Shown here: one piece after another, positions 1 through 12,081 of the stretch
Position numbering within the stretch: position 1 is the stretch's first letter
Layout: every line of letters begins with the position of its first letter
From: Calendula officinalis
Taxonomy: Eukaryota > Streptophyta > Magnoliopsida > Asterales > Asteraceae
Direction of reading: 5' to 3'
DNA: 64,000 nt
Assembly (NCBI GenBank): GCA_963853835.1
Contig: OY970820.1
Location: forward strand, 17,163,373 to 17,227,372
Program-made: the position numbers and the translations under genes
Notes under the pieces: model-generated
Told to the model about the DNA's origin: nothing
The model's database searches: none
What the model saw: only the letters and a program-made list of their open reading frames with translations

Positions 1-117
1 AAAAGCTACAATAATCCTTTAAAAGATACAAATGAACTATAAGGGTTCAAATTTCCAGATCATACAATGTTACAAGTCAACGCTGACTTTGACCACAAAT
101 ACAACATAAGACTGAAA

Positions 118-2144
118 TCAAGTAGGAACAAGATTGAGATCTTCATCTGCATCTCCCATCAATAAGAAGAAACAAACAACAATTGCAAACAAAACAACAC
201 CACCAGAAAGCATTCTCAGAGCAGAAGAAAACCAATGAGTTGCTTTCATTTCAGGAGCAAGTTCTTGAAAAACATCTTCAGTTGAACACACTGATTCTGA
301 AGTATCATGATATTCTTCATCTGCATGAGTCAAACGATCACCTGAGTCCCCATTTTGGTCATATATTGATGAGTGGTTCAGATCAAATTTGGTGGACAAA
401 GGGCTCCTAAATCTTTCACTTTTTTTAGCTGACACTTCGTTTGAAGCTTGAAGAGACTTTACAAGCTTTCTTGGAGTAGTGAAAATCTTCACATTGTCAG
501 GATTAATATAAGATCGGATTCTCTGTAACAAGATTTAGGAACATGAGATTGATTAATTAATTAATTAATGAAAACTCGAGAATAAAAGCAAACGCCATAA
601 AAAAGCGTTCTTTTCACAAGAAAAAAACCAGTTTTACATTTTTTAGTGTTACAAACTTTTGTCAAATTGAGTAACTAAAAGTTAGTTATGTCCCAAATAA
701 AAGCTTATATATAAAAATGTTGGATTTACATAACAATACTATTAAATAAAAAATAATCGATTTAAAAAGTTTTTACCACTCAATTGGAGAAAACTTTGTA
801 CATTGAGTGATCATATACAGACAAATGTAAAGGTAAGTTGATATTTTATGAATAAAAGATATGTAAGTTGAACAAATTCACCTGTGGACTAGGCGTAGCA
901 CTACTTGAACCACCATTTGTTGGACTTTGACTTTCTTGAAAAAACCCTGAAAACCCGTTTGCATAATCACCTTGATCTTCAGAAAACCCATTATTTTCCG
1001 AATTTTCAATTACACTTCTAGGAGTAGAAATCCCACCCGAAAATAACCCGTCTTTTAAAGAAATATCCACCCCACCATTCTCATACCTCCACAATTTTCG
1101 GTTCACACTTTTTGCAGAATTAACTTCTTGAGATTGTAAATTTGAAGAAAATGGTGAATCAACCATAGAAGTATACCCACTAAACGAACCCATAGTTTGT
1201 GATTCAGGTGATGCAATAACAGGAGACCGGTTACCATTTAACTTCTCAAACTTTGACCCTTTTTCGGTCAAAATTCTTTTTGCAGTTTGTGTTGCTTCAA
1301 AAGCAGCACCTTTAACATACGCCATTTGATCATTTTCACACGTTTTCAATTCCTCAATTACAAAACTCAGTTCAGAAATCAAGCACTTGTAATCCAAACA
1401 CTTCATAAGATAATTAATCATTTGAATCGCGATTAACCGTTTCTGAGAATTACCCTCCAAACTGCCCAAATTCAAGATCTTAATTCCAGACCGAATTAAC
1501 AGCCTCGCATACGCTTCAACAACCAAACCGTTGTGTTTGGCTAAAGACAAAACTAACCCCACGTGAGAATTTGTCATCATAGGTTTCTCCAAAGCCCCCG
1601 AAACACGTTGACAAACCTGGTTGACCATTTGACTCGAAGCAAACCGCCAATTATCCGAATCAACTAACGCTTTTAAACACAAAGCAGCCCCAGATGACAA
1701 ATTTTCTTGACTCGATAACAAAGAATCGGTTAACGGTTTACAAAGCGAGTGAATAATTCGTCTTTTTCTGTCTTCGGGAGTTGTGGGGTCCATCCCGTAC
1801 CGAGCAATTGCGGGGACCACTTTTGAGCAAGCTTGGTGGAGTGCAAAAGAAGCTACACTTGAAGTTAATGTTTTGATTATTGTTGACATTATGTTATCGA
1901 TTTGTGGGACGATTTTTGTGCCGTGAACACGAGCAAGAACTTCATAGAGTGAGATTGTGTATTCGCCAGATGTTAATCCGGTTTCTTTTGTTTCAGAAAC
2001 TTGTGCGAGAAATATTGGGATTGCTTTTGAATCTAAATCTTTTACGTATGATTTTAATGCTTTCATTGCTGATTTTCTGCTGTCAGCGTCTTTATCAAGA
2101 TTTTCTAGCTCTCGTTTAAGTACTGGGCTTAAATTTCTCCCCAT
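118..2144 (-). CDS. SINE1/SINE2-like ARM-repeat KASH protein of the nuclear envelope
   Basis: Two coding exons, 2144-882 and 522-118, join in phase 0 (CAG/GTGAAT donor, TTACAG acceptor) to give about 555 residues. Residues 1 to about 290 form helical ARM/HEAT-type repeats of the TORTIFOLIA-like kind (start MGRNLSPVLKRELENLDKD). A serine- and asparagine-rich linker follows. The second exon ends with one hydrophobic segment (about residues 525-542) and a short acidic tail ending LVPT. That arrangement, membrane anchor plus a terminal (V/L)-P-T, is the plant KASH signature that binds SUN proteins in the perinuclear space. In Arabidopsis SINE1 and SINE2 pair an ARM domain with a KASH tail and link the nuclear envelope to actin, with roles in guard cells. 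Family assignment rests on both ends agreeing; SINE1 and SINE2 cannot be told apart here. The start is the first ATG after a 5'UTR intron acceptor and matches the family N terminus. Confidence 0.88.
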
Positions 2145-2152
2145 TTCATAAA

Positions 2153-2506
2153 CTGAAAATAAAATAAAATAAAATAATAATACACTGTTAATTATTCTGC
2201 AAAAATCAATGATTTTACTTCAGATACATTTAAATCTACTTACTTTAATTTTATCAAGAAATGCAAATAGTGAGATCATTTTAAGTAAATAGAAACCCTA
2301 AAAGTTCAAATCTTGTGGTATCTAAAAACTTCAAATTACAAATCAAACATGAACATATAATCTCCTTACTTCTTTAGCACTTGCACGGTAAATCTAAGAA
2401 TGCTAGTCGAAGGATCACATAAAAACTACCAAATTCACATACAATCGAGTAAAAACGCTACATAAACTCAAAATCATTAACATTGATATGAAATCGTAAT
2501 AAGTAC
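2153..2506 (-). other. Probable 5'UTR intron of the SINE-like gene
   Basis: On the minus strand a CACAG/GTACTT donor sits at 2507/2506 and a TTTTCAG acceptor ends at 2153, nine bases upstream of the start codon. The segment between is AT-rich with no coding potential. The upstream leader exon would run from 2507 to about 2720. This is inferred from splice signals only. Confidence 0.5.
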
Positions 2507-2721
2507 CTGTGTGAAAATGAGATGTGAAACCCCTTTTTGCTGCTAATTTCACCTGAATTGTTTATGTAATCACAGAACAATAACGAAAAGAAAATTTTGG
2601 GTTTTTGATTTTTGACATGAAAGATTAGGAATTTGTATACGGATCGGTAGTGTTCGTAATTTGAAAAGAAGGGTGTGGATTTTCTTGGAAGTATAAATCG
2701 GCACCGTAATTTTCGTGCCAA

Positions 2722-4945
2722 TGTAAGAACTTATTAGCTGTCCTCAATTTATCTGAGTATTTCCCCCCCATCGTATTTTAGGTTTCCAATTTAAATCAAA
2801 TCAAACTCCTAGCCTTCCCTCTTCTACTTTTGTTGCTTTGACGATTATGCCCTTTTTATTTAATTGAAAAATAAAAAAAATTCTCTCATTATGCACAAAG
2901 GAATTACCAAAGGGGTTAATGGCTCATACACCATAAAGTTAGAGGATCATGTCTTGTTGTCGACAAAATTAATATAGATTTAGTGAGTAGGTATGTTAAA
3001 AAAATGCTCAACTAATTGCAATTGATGTATATATAAATTTTAATTTGTGAATGTTAGTTTACAAATTATTCCTATTTTTCATGATTTTCTCTAACATGTA
3101 CCATTATGTTTAGGTGTTTTTAATTAGCCTTTATAAAAGACGAATTATAGTCATCGAATGAGTCGACTCTAGCCTTGATATTAAATTTATTAATTTTATT
3201 TTTTGAACACCAAAAAAGATGCGATGGATCAAGCTTCGGCAATGTCAACACCCTTCCGAGGACCTCCACCAAAACTATATTAATAAAACGAAAGCTAGCA
3301 ACAAACCAACAATTACATCAAAGGGTTTTAAAGTCAATCAACCCAAGAAATCACACATTTTGAATTTCTATGAATTAACCAATTAAACGAAACAAAATTT
3401 TAATGTCTCCTTTCCAAACACTATTATAATCAAACACAATTAAGTTTTTATAGCGCCAAATCTACCAACACGTTGCAATACATATAGCCTTCATTTAAGT
3501 ATCATGTTTCCTCCTGAATGGCACTGAATCACAAATTGAGAAACAGTCATCAAACGTAGAACCAGTGAATGCAACCAAATTACACCATTTGCAAATCTCG
3601 TTCCAAATTTGTCTCGAGGTGATGCAAGAAACGAACACATGTTCCATAGTCTCTACCCCTCCTTGACATATAGGGTACATAATACAAAGAGAGTAGGGAG
3701 ATGATCTAATTTTAGTCGCCACATAAAAATGTTGACTTTAATTGGGACCGTTTTGAACCATATCGTGCTCGAGTTAATCCCCAGATTGAGCTTCTTATCG
3801 ATAACTCTTCTTGCCCCTGCTACCGAAAACACATAAAAATAGGCAAGTTAAATTTACTGAAGAAAGAAAAATATTTAATTAAGGTAAAATGGTTAGAAAA
3901 ACTGTTTAGTTGTATTCTAAAACTTTAATTAATTAAAAATGGTTTGAGGTATATTTTTAAAGATTGCTTTTTAACACCAAAACCGTGCAAAAATTTGTTA
4001 CATACATTAGAGAATGATCTTAATTACTATTTTGTTATATCTTTAAACATTGTGTTTTTTTCGCTTTAATGATAACTTCCATTATTAGTAACATTTTTGG
4101 AAAAGGTCAATATTGTCATTCCATGAATTTTTTTGTAGATCTAGGATTTGAATTTTCCCGCGCTCTCAATTTATATGTCTGTCTTGTTTTGTTCCTCTTG
4201 TGGTCCAAGAAGAGAATATACCAAAAACGAGATGTTAAAATAAAACAGTCTATGCACAATTAATATTATTCAAAAGCGACCCACCTATATAATTCAGATA
4301 ATAATTCGTATATGCACATTATTTTATCTTCGATTGTATATTTACTATGATGGGTTTACAGAATTATAACAAAAATATTGTCATATCAGATGTCACTTAA
4401 ACAATTATCCTATATCATTTTAATGAAATACACATCACATGTGGATGAGTGCGACGTTCTGTGTGGTTTCCCGTACTAATTTTTTTTCTTTCCATGTGCT
4501 CGTCTGTGACCGTGGTCATTGACTCACCACAAAAAGCTTTCACATACAAAAAAAAATTCGATTTATTTCCCAATTTATTATAACCCTCCATCCAACTCAG
4601 TCTAAATTACGCATTTTGGTCTTTTCCCCTTTTATATTATATTTCTATTTTCTCTCTCTTTCTTCTTCATCTTCTTCCCTAATTCTTTCATCTTTTTTTT
4701 TATAGCAAACGAATTATCTAGATTCATCTATGTATAAGGCTTCTAACGCATAGATAAAATTTACGTCGGCGAGTTCACAAGGTAATAAAATGCAATATGA
4801 TATAATATAAAAGTCCAACAAATGATCTCCAAGCGCCCTAAACGCATGGGGATATACCATAAGTACACGTCTCTACCGACGTTTATGCTAGTTGTTCACT
4901 CAACTAGTTTGGGTTTAAAATTATTAAGTGTCGATGACTTGTTGG
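2722..4945. other. Intergenic region without an intact gene
   Basis: AT-rich DNA between the SINE-like gene and the LTR retrotransposon. It holds one LINE fragment (separate entry). A pyrimidine-rich stretch at 4620-4710 looks like a plant 5' leader, but no matching coding exon follows before the retrotransposon starts at 4946 or after it ends at 13217. Confidence 0.5.
3495..3775 (-). pseudogene. LINE-type reverse transcriptase C-terminal zinc-binding (zf-RVT) fragment
   Basis: The minus strand encodes CPICQGG-like text (here YPICQGGVETMEHVFVSC) followed by RQIWNEICKWC, the CxxC...H...C pattern found at the C terminus of plant LINE and retro-derived reverse transcriptases. About 20 codons just upstream (near 3722-3770) continue the domain (VPIKVNIFMWRLKLDHLPT) but in another frame, so a frameshift separates the halves. 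The first Cys of the usual pair reads Tyr. No reverse transcriptase core or endonuclease is visible nearby, so this is a truncated dead copy. Confidence 0.6.
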
Positions 4946-6081
4946 TGTAGGGATTTACTACGCACCATGCGACTGATCAACCACTTGGGTCGACCACCTA
5001 GTACACGAGTTCGAACCTTGCTGACCAAGAACATGAACTTGTTCTTGACCGGTTAAAACTAACTAGCTGATTTAATCCCTAAATGCGGAACTGGGATTAA
5101 ACCTAATCCTTAAATCCTAAAGGATTGGGATGTTGGAAAACTAGATTAGGTTAACAAGAAAGAAACCTTGTACGAAGAACTCGAACACACACACATACTT
5201 GTGTGTGTTCGTCGACCATCAACCAAAGAACCCTAGGGTTCTTTGGCCGAAATTCGTCCAAGAGGAAGAAGGGAATAAAGGGTTTCCCAAAACATACCTT
5301 GTTGTTTGCTTAAGATTGATCCACTGATGATGAACAAATCGAGCGATCTTCTAGTTGATCTAAGCAATGAACTTGTTCTTCCAAACTTGAAGAACACGAA
5401 GAACACGAAGAACGAAGAACACCAAGTGATGGTGTTCTTGGTGTGTTCGGCCGAATGGAGAGAAAGGGGGCAAGGGATTCGGCTTCACAAGGTGTAAGGG
5501 GTTTAGGGTTACCCTAAGCTTCTTATTTATATACAAATAAGTTACGCTTAGAACCCTTCTAGTTTAATTAATATTAGAACTTTAATTAAACTTCCTTTTA
5601 ACACTTCCATCCCTTATAGTTTAACTAGTTTATTATTGTTGCACTTAACTACTAAATGTCTAGTATTAATACACTAATAATTTGGTACCCATATACACGA
5701 ATTATATACTTGTATTTATACTTCTAATAGTTAATTATATAATAACCTTTACATAATTTATACAACAATATTATCCAATTACTATATGATTTAATAGCTT
5801 TAAATCATATCATGGATAATCTATAATTAACACATTGTATATTTACTCAACTAGTAAACGTACAACTACTTGTATTAATTAGTTAGTTAAACTAATCTAG
5901 TAATAAGTTAAACTTAACTTAATACTTAACTGATTCATATTGACTATTATGAATCATTCCTCTTCGTAGTATCATTGCTTATCTTGCTCGTATTACATGC
6001 ACTCACCGGTGTGACCCTTAAGTGATTCGTAGGCATGGATGTATCATCATAGGTTGACTGACTGTGCACATAATTCCTTCA
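4946..6081 (-). repeat. 3' LTR (in element orientation)
   Basis: This 1136-bp copy matches 12082-13217 with no length difference and, by eye, about a dozen substitutions. It begins TGTAGGGA and ends TTCCTTCA on the plus strand. A short ORF within it (5306-5497) has simple Asn/Lys/Thr-rich composition and no recognised domain. Confidence 0.9.
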
Positions 6082-6100
6082 GACTCCCACTTGTGCAAGT
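6082..6100 (-). promoter_or_regulatory. Polypurine tract of the LTR element
   Basis: Read on the minus strand the bases next to the left LTR are rich in purines (AAGTGGGAGTC directly before TGAAGG). This is the expected place and composition of the plus-strand priming site for an element in minus orientation. Confidence 0.55.
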
Positions 6101-7610
6101 CTGTAACCTTTGTCTTAATGATACGAGCTACAGTGGCCTTCTAGATGGGCATGTAGGTAACCAACCCCATAAAAACAGCTTACGTAACCCGGGTATGATT
6201 TATGAAAAACTCTTTAATAGCGTCTCCTAGTAAAGAACACTCTGTCTCTACTTCTTGGGCAAACTATGTTAGGCTCATCCCTTGCAGCTCGATATTTATG
6301 ACAACGAATACGAGCATGGTAGAAATTATCAACTCCTGTATTCGAAATCATTTCATGACTTCTTGATTCAAACTGTTGTGATAAACGACAAAGAACAAAT
6401 CAGTTCGTTTGGGCATGGCCATGCACTTTCCAGTTATCTCATCACGTCAAAGGACCTATAAATATCTCTCCTAAAAAGGAGGTGCAATTACCATCTTGTA
6501 TATTTCGATTTAAAATACAACTTCCTTTGTACCCAGTATCGCCTCGTATGACAAACGTATTTCAGTATTGTCTAAGTTGAACCAAAGCACATTAGTCATT
6601 GTATCCTAAACCAAATACCTCAGGCTTAAGGACAATCCTAGTGAACAATACTTATGAACTTTTCAACCACGAAGTATTGTCACGGCAGTCAATCCAATAT
6701 TCGTTGAGCTTCCAACAGAATATCACCGATATTTGGTTTACACAAAACTTGTGTAGCGATATTCGAAGAACTTCGAATCTACCACCAAATACCGCGATGA
6801 CGTTAACGTCCCATCGAGGTTCCCACCAAGACGAGTAGTCACGGATTTTGTGTCTTCTTGAATAAATAGACTTTTATTCATGGATCTTGTAAAACATACA
6901 AAGTCTGAATAAGAATGATACTAACTCAAGTATTATTCCTCACTGGACATAGATACTGAATTATTACTGGATCATTACTTATTCCTTTCGTTCACGTTGA
7001 TTACTTAATGATTTTTACAACCTAGATTGTAACTTCATCACTAAACCAATCATTTCTATTAAACTAAAGACATAAGCCGAGTATTTAGGAATACTATTAC
7101 TTTTGTCTTTGATAGATATTGTTCTTGCAATAATCTAGAACATATTCTAGTCTTGCCTTTTATGTAATTCGGTAAACATAGGAGGATTGGAAATTAACTC
7201 CTTAGTTTCTTGAATTCATAAATTTATCCTTGTAACTAAAGCTACTTTTAGTTACTTGATTTGTAGATATTCTTACTAGTTAAAGAAATTTCCTAAATGA
7301 TTGTGTTATCCCCTGAAGTGTTAACAACCTATTAGATATGCAATAATTAATCACAAGACTTGTGATCACGCTATTAGGTTTGCAATAATCTAATCAACGA
7401 TCATTTATTATTTCTCTTAACTCTTTGGCTAACGACTTGGTAAAACCTTGTTGTTAATGTCTTACTAACTTACTGAATTCACTAACATCTTTAATGAATT
7501 ACGTTAGTCTTAGCTCCCACTTACTTTTATGGAACTTAAGCATCTCTTAAACTACTATGTTGACCTAGTCAATAACTTGTAGTTTAATCTTTTAAGAATT
7601 CTATCAATAA

Positions 7611-8040
7611 TTAAGATCATCCTTTGGATTTGCGAATATCCAACATTCCTGTTTAGGGAATCATGATCTTTATTGATTACTGTATCCAACAAGTATGAAA
7701 CACTTGAAATGATACTATCAATTCTTAAATACATTAGTATTCTTTTAAGAATCTTATTCAATGCCAAAGTCATTACTTGGATTTCTCAAACATCCATTAT
7801 TCCTATTAGGGAATTATGACTTGATTAAATATTATATTTATTACAAGTATAAAAGACTTGGAATAATACCTTTTAATTCTTAAATGCTTTAATATAGTTT
7901 TGTCCCTTTTAAGAGTTATTTAATGTCTAAGTCATTTTACTTGGATTATGCGAATATCCAATTATTCCTATTAGGGAATTATGACTTCATTAAATCCTTT
8001 ACTACAAGTGTAAAAGACTTGTAATAATACTCTTTAAAGT
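7611..8040. repeat. Degenerate tandem repeat inside the LTR element, period about 163 bp
   Basis: Three diverged units begin near 7611, 7774 and 7937. Each carries ACTTGGATT, then a variant of ATTCCTATTAGGGAATTATG, then AAGACTTG and AATAATAC. The third unit is cut short. The repeats occupy the place where pol would lie in a complete element. Confidence 0.65.
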
Positions 8041-8610
8041 GTATCTTGATTATATCCAATATAATCATACTATATTAATACTAATACTTTAAAACTTTCT
8101 ATCATAAGTAATGATTATTACTTAAGATGTTTTAACTAAGTTCAATAACTCTTGAACCTTATGCTTCCATAAAACTCTTAAATACTTTCATTAGAAAAAC
8201 TTTCTAATTACTAGCATCTAAATACCTTGAGCTATCAAGACATTATTTATACAACAATCAAACAAATATATAAATATAAACATGAAACATAAGTAAATCA
8301 AAACTTGATTTACAATCTAGTCATAAACCTTGACTAGTGTAATTATCACACATGCACACAATATAATTCAACCATGGATTCGAATTTTAATTAAAAAAAT
8401 AAAGCTTGTTTTAACAAAATAAAAAAAATTATCCAAACAATAAAGTGAAATTGTTTAAAACGAATCCACAAAATACTGAATTATAAAAAACTTGGTGCTC
8501 GTGGGATCATCACCATCTCATGCTGGTCATCTCACTTATCATCTTATGCAATAAACGATTGCTAAAGTTGAGTTACTTGTAATAAACTTTTACAAGTAGG
8601 AAGCGAGTAT

Positions 8611-9474
8611 CTAGAAGTTGGTCAAGTCAACTAAGGAGCAAGCATTGCCTCCTACCCTTTGACCTTGCCACAACCAAGACACCGTTTCTCGGTCCTTGTT
8701 TGGTTTTACCTTTTTGACCTTTTTGTTTGACTCCATTACCATTTGGCACTCCTTGGTTGGGATAGGTTTTACCCTTTCCTTTACCACCATGCCCTTTTCT
8801 CTTCTTCCCACCGCCACCGCCGTTACCAATCAAGAGAACGTCCTTAGATTTGGTCCCCAAACTCAACTCAGCTGTCTTGAGCATGGAATGTAGCTCAGCA
8901 ATTTCTCCATATTATGCATGTTGTAGTTGACCACAAAAGACTTGTAGTCATCAGACAACGAGTTGAGTATAGTATCTGTTGCCATTTGCAACGGTATGGG
9001 GTGACCAAGTCTAGCGAGGTGATCCATGTGTCCCTTCATTTTCATGACGTGGGCACTCACCGGCGTTCCTTTGACCATCTTGCAAGAGTTGAATGCTCGA
9101 TTGATGTCAAACCTCTCGGTGCGAGCTTGCTCTTGAAATGAATCCCTAAGTTGCTGGATCATCTCAAATGCAGGCACATCCATAAGTCCCGCTTGTAACT
9201 CAGGACTCATGGTGGCTAGCATTAAACAACTCACATCAAGTGCATCACTGACATGCTTATCATAAGCTTGCCTCGTTTCAGCTCTGGCATTAACAACAGG
9301 GGTGTTCGGTACTGCTCTCTCCAAGACATACCACTTTCTCTCATGCCTGAGCACAATACGAAGATTGCGCTCCCAGTTGAGAAAGTTTGACCCAGTCAAC
9401 TTGTCCTTTTCGAGGATTGAGCGAAGTGAGAGATTGTTGGTACTTGTTGTCGCAATCACATTTGTTGCTGCCAT
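8611..9474 (-). pseudogene. gag: Copia-type gag with frameshifts and a degenerate CCHC knuckle
   Basis: The reading frame starting at 9474 encodes about 190 residues typical of Copia gag (UBN2/Retrotran_gag_2): LTGSNFLNWERNLRIVLRHE near residues 26-45, then LDVSCLMLATMSPELQ, RFDINRAFNSCKM and DTILNSLSDDYKSFV. Near 8905 the frame shifts; the natural continuation (SMLKTAELSLGTKSKDV, then a Gly/Lys-rich basic stretch) is in another frame to about 8700. A third frame then shows CLGCGKV, the first half of a nucleocapsid zinc knuckle, followed by a stop. At least two frame changes separate the parts, so this copy does not make a full capsid protein. The homology call is firm; whether sister copies are intact is unknown. 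Confidence 0.8.
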
Positions 9475-10692
9475 CTACAAATCAAACCCAGTTTAATTAG
9501 TAATCATCAATAAACATTCTCTAAAATATATTATAAACCCATAGTTAATATTTTAGGCCTATGATCCATATATCACATTCTCGCTGTAAGGTTTGGGCAC
9601 TTCCCGACGAGACATGCTATTTCTGGTAGGTAACTTCCTTACCGATCGTATCAAGACTTGACACGATTCCTAGGGGTCGTAGAATCTTTAGACTTATAAA
9701 TTATTACAACTTTGTACAATCTAATTGTACATTTCTAAGTTAGTAATAAAGTCTAGTATGTTTATTCTACTCAAGTACTTTTTGGGCCGGGACTCCCGAT
9801 TATCACCAAAGTAGATCAGACCATCTAAGACAGTGCGATGCTCTGCGCCGGGACTCCCGATTATCACAGAACCTTACGCACCCTAACACTCGCAATGATT
9901 TGAATCCATATCTAAGGTTCTTTATCCTTACAATATGAATATCGTTTAACAAGTGAGGTGTTCCATTAGGTGGATAGTACTTCGATCTAAGATTTTCTTG
10001 GGTTTGTTTAAGTCTTAAACTAAACTTAAACTTTTATTCCAATCTTAATCCTTGTTTAAAATGTGTGACTTGTGAATTGAATGGTTCTCCAAGACACCTT
10101 CTTTAAACATAAGAACTATTCTTTAAAAATTTACAGTTTCAAGAATTTACACGATCTCACATGTATACCTAAAACGAGGTGTACAAAACGTTTTACTGGG
10201 TTTTGTGAGAAACCATATTTCTAATAAAACTTACTTATTTTATATTACTTGAAAAGCTTATAAACTTATGTTAAACTTTTAAAACTTTTATGATTCATGA
10301 ACTTGAAACATAAACTTAGTTTAACACACCTAGTTTTTCATATGAAATTAAACATTTATTTCTTACTTATTAAATTCGAACATAACTTATGCCTTAATGA
10401 CACACTTACAAACTTTGTGATTTACTTGTGTAGCTCCCACTAGCTTCAACAACCATGATGAAACTTAAGCTATTACAATCACCGGTTTATACTTGGTGAA
10501 ACTAATAAACCTATTATATAAAAACTATATATAATAACTCCTTAGTTTGTTTAAACCTTTCTTATATTTAACTTGAACTAGTTAAATATAGGTTCTTGTT
10601 ATTCATACTTGATCATTAATCATAACTTGTATAATAATTATGTTATACTTGTATAATTATCTAGTTATAATAATTTATAACTTTTATACATC

Positions 10693-10694
<2 letters not shown>

Positions 10695-10768
<74 letters not shown>
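10695..10768. repeat. (TA)n microsatellite
   Basis: About 37 uninterrupted TA units in the untranslated leader of the LTR element. Confidence 0.95.
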
Positions 10769-10769
<1 letters not shown>

Positions 10770-11279
10770 CTTTGTATATTTCTAGTTAATCATATAATTT
10801 CAACTTGTACAATTTCTAGTTATAATGAAATCATAACTTTGTACTTTCTAGTTTTAATTATATTATAACTTATACAATAACTAATTATAATATTATCTTA
10901 AAGATTAAAATAACATTACCCTTTTTAATTGTTCCATTTTAACTTGTATTTAATGTATATGTTCGTGTATATATGTATATTTATAATAACAAACTTGTAA
11001 CATTCTAATAAGAATATTACATCTAGCTTATACATGTACATTTTAACTTGAACTAATTAAAATGTGTATAAACTTATTACTTCTTTTAAAATTCTATTTC
11101 ATTTAATTATTTTAAAATTTTCCAAAAATTTTAAATATATATACATAAACAATTAAATACATCTTGTTAATTTTAGAACTTAAAAATTAACATTTTCTTT
11201 ATCAATTCCCCAAATTAATTAGATGAACCCTAATCTTGCTTTTGATCAATCAAAACTAGGGTTTTGACTTCCTTGATCA

Positions 11280-11960
11280 AAGACATTATTTTAATTAAAA
11301 GACTAATTTTAATCAATCCTTTTAAACAATAAACTTTGTTTAAATCCTAAGATAGATTATAACTTTTAATAAATTTATTTAAACTTTTTAATTTAAACCT
11401 TATAGACAATAAACTTTGTCTAAATTACTAGGTTTAAAGAACTAGCTTTAATAAATCTATCAAAATAATAATTTAAACCTTTTAGACATAAACTTGTCTA
11501 ATTAACTAGGTTTTAGATTATTATCCTAATTAATACTTTTAAACTATTAAACTTAAACTAGTTTAATGTTCTAGGGTTCTTTAGGGTTTTCGAAAATCTT
11601 AACACTAAGAAACTTTTCCACCAATTAAACTAGGCTAGTTTAACATACTTGGTGTCCAAGTTTCCTCCTAGATTTCGAAATCTCTAAGGCTTTAGGAAAG
11701 AATAATTTTGATCAATTAAACAAAACTTGTTTAATATACTTGATCCTAGGGTTTTTTCTAGGTCACGAAATTTCTAAGGTTTATGGAGAGAGGTTTATGG
11801 AAAGAATCCTTTTGATCAATTAAACATATCTTGTTTAACATACTTGATCCTAGGGTTCTTTCTAGGGTTTCGAAAATTTGCTAGGGTTTTCTAGAAACCT
11901 TCTTGACCAATTAAACTTAGACTAGTTTAATGTTCTTGGTCTTAGGGTTTCTTCCCCCTT
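11280..11960. repeat. Degenerate repeats in the leader of the LTR element
   Basis: The phrases TTGATCAATTAAAC, CTTGTTTAA and CTTGATCCTAGGGTT recur about every 110 bp between 11690 and 11960. A related pattern (GACAATAAACTTTGTC, ACTAGGTTT) recurs between 11320 and 11530. There are no open frames, so this looks like structured or amplified untranslated leader. Confidence 0.55.
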
Positions 11961-12063
11961 TTTCGAAAAACATGAAGAAGAAAGAAGAAAAAACTTGAAA
12001 CAAAAAAAACTTGTAAATTAAAGTAAACAAACAACCTTTGTTAATCTAGTCTAGATTTCTAAA

Positions 12064-12080
12064 CCAACGCTCTGATACCA
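12064..12080 (-). promoter_or_regulatory. Primer-binding site, tRNA-iMet type
   Basis: Read on the minus strand the 17 bases are TGGTATCAGAGCGTTGG, starting one base inside the right LTR. TGGTATCAGAGC is the usual plant retrotransposon primer site complementary to the 3' end of initiator methionine tRNA. It fixes the element orientation as minus. Confidence 0.9.
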
Positions 12081-12081
12081 C

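Noticed and set aside
2458..2721. Minus-strand open frame upstream of the SINE-like gene
   Set aside because: It overlaps the 5' leader and a UTR intron donor, is low complexity and shows no domain.
4620..4945. A host gene split by the LTR retrotransposon insertion
   Set aside because: The left flank looks leader-like, but neither flank encodes a recognisable exon that could be rejoined.
8914..9496. Plus-strand frames over the gag region
   Set aside because: They are antisense shadows of the Copia gag on the minus strand.
10695..10768. Possible centromeric or regulatory AT array
   Set aside because: It is a simple TA microsatellite inside a retrotransposon leader.
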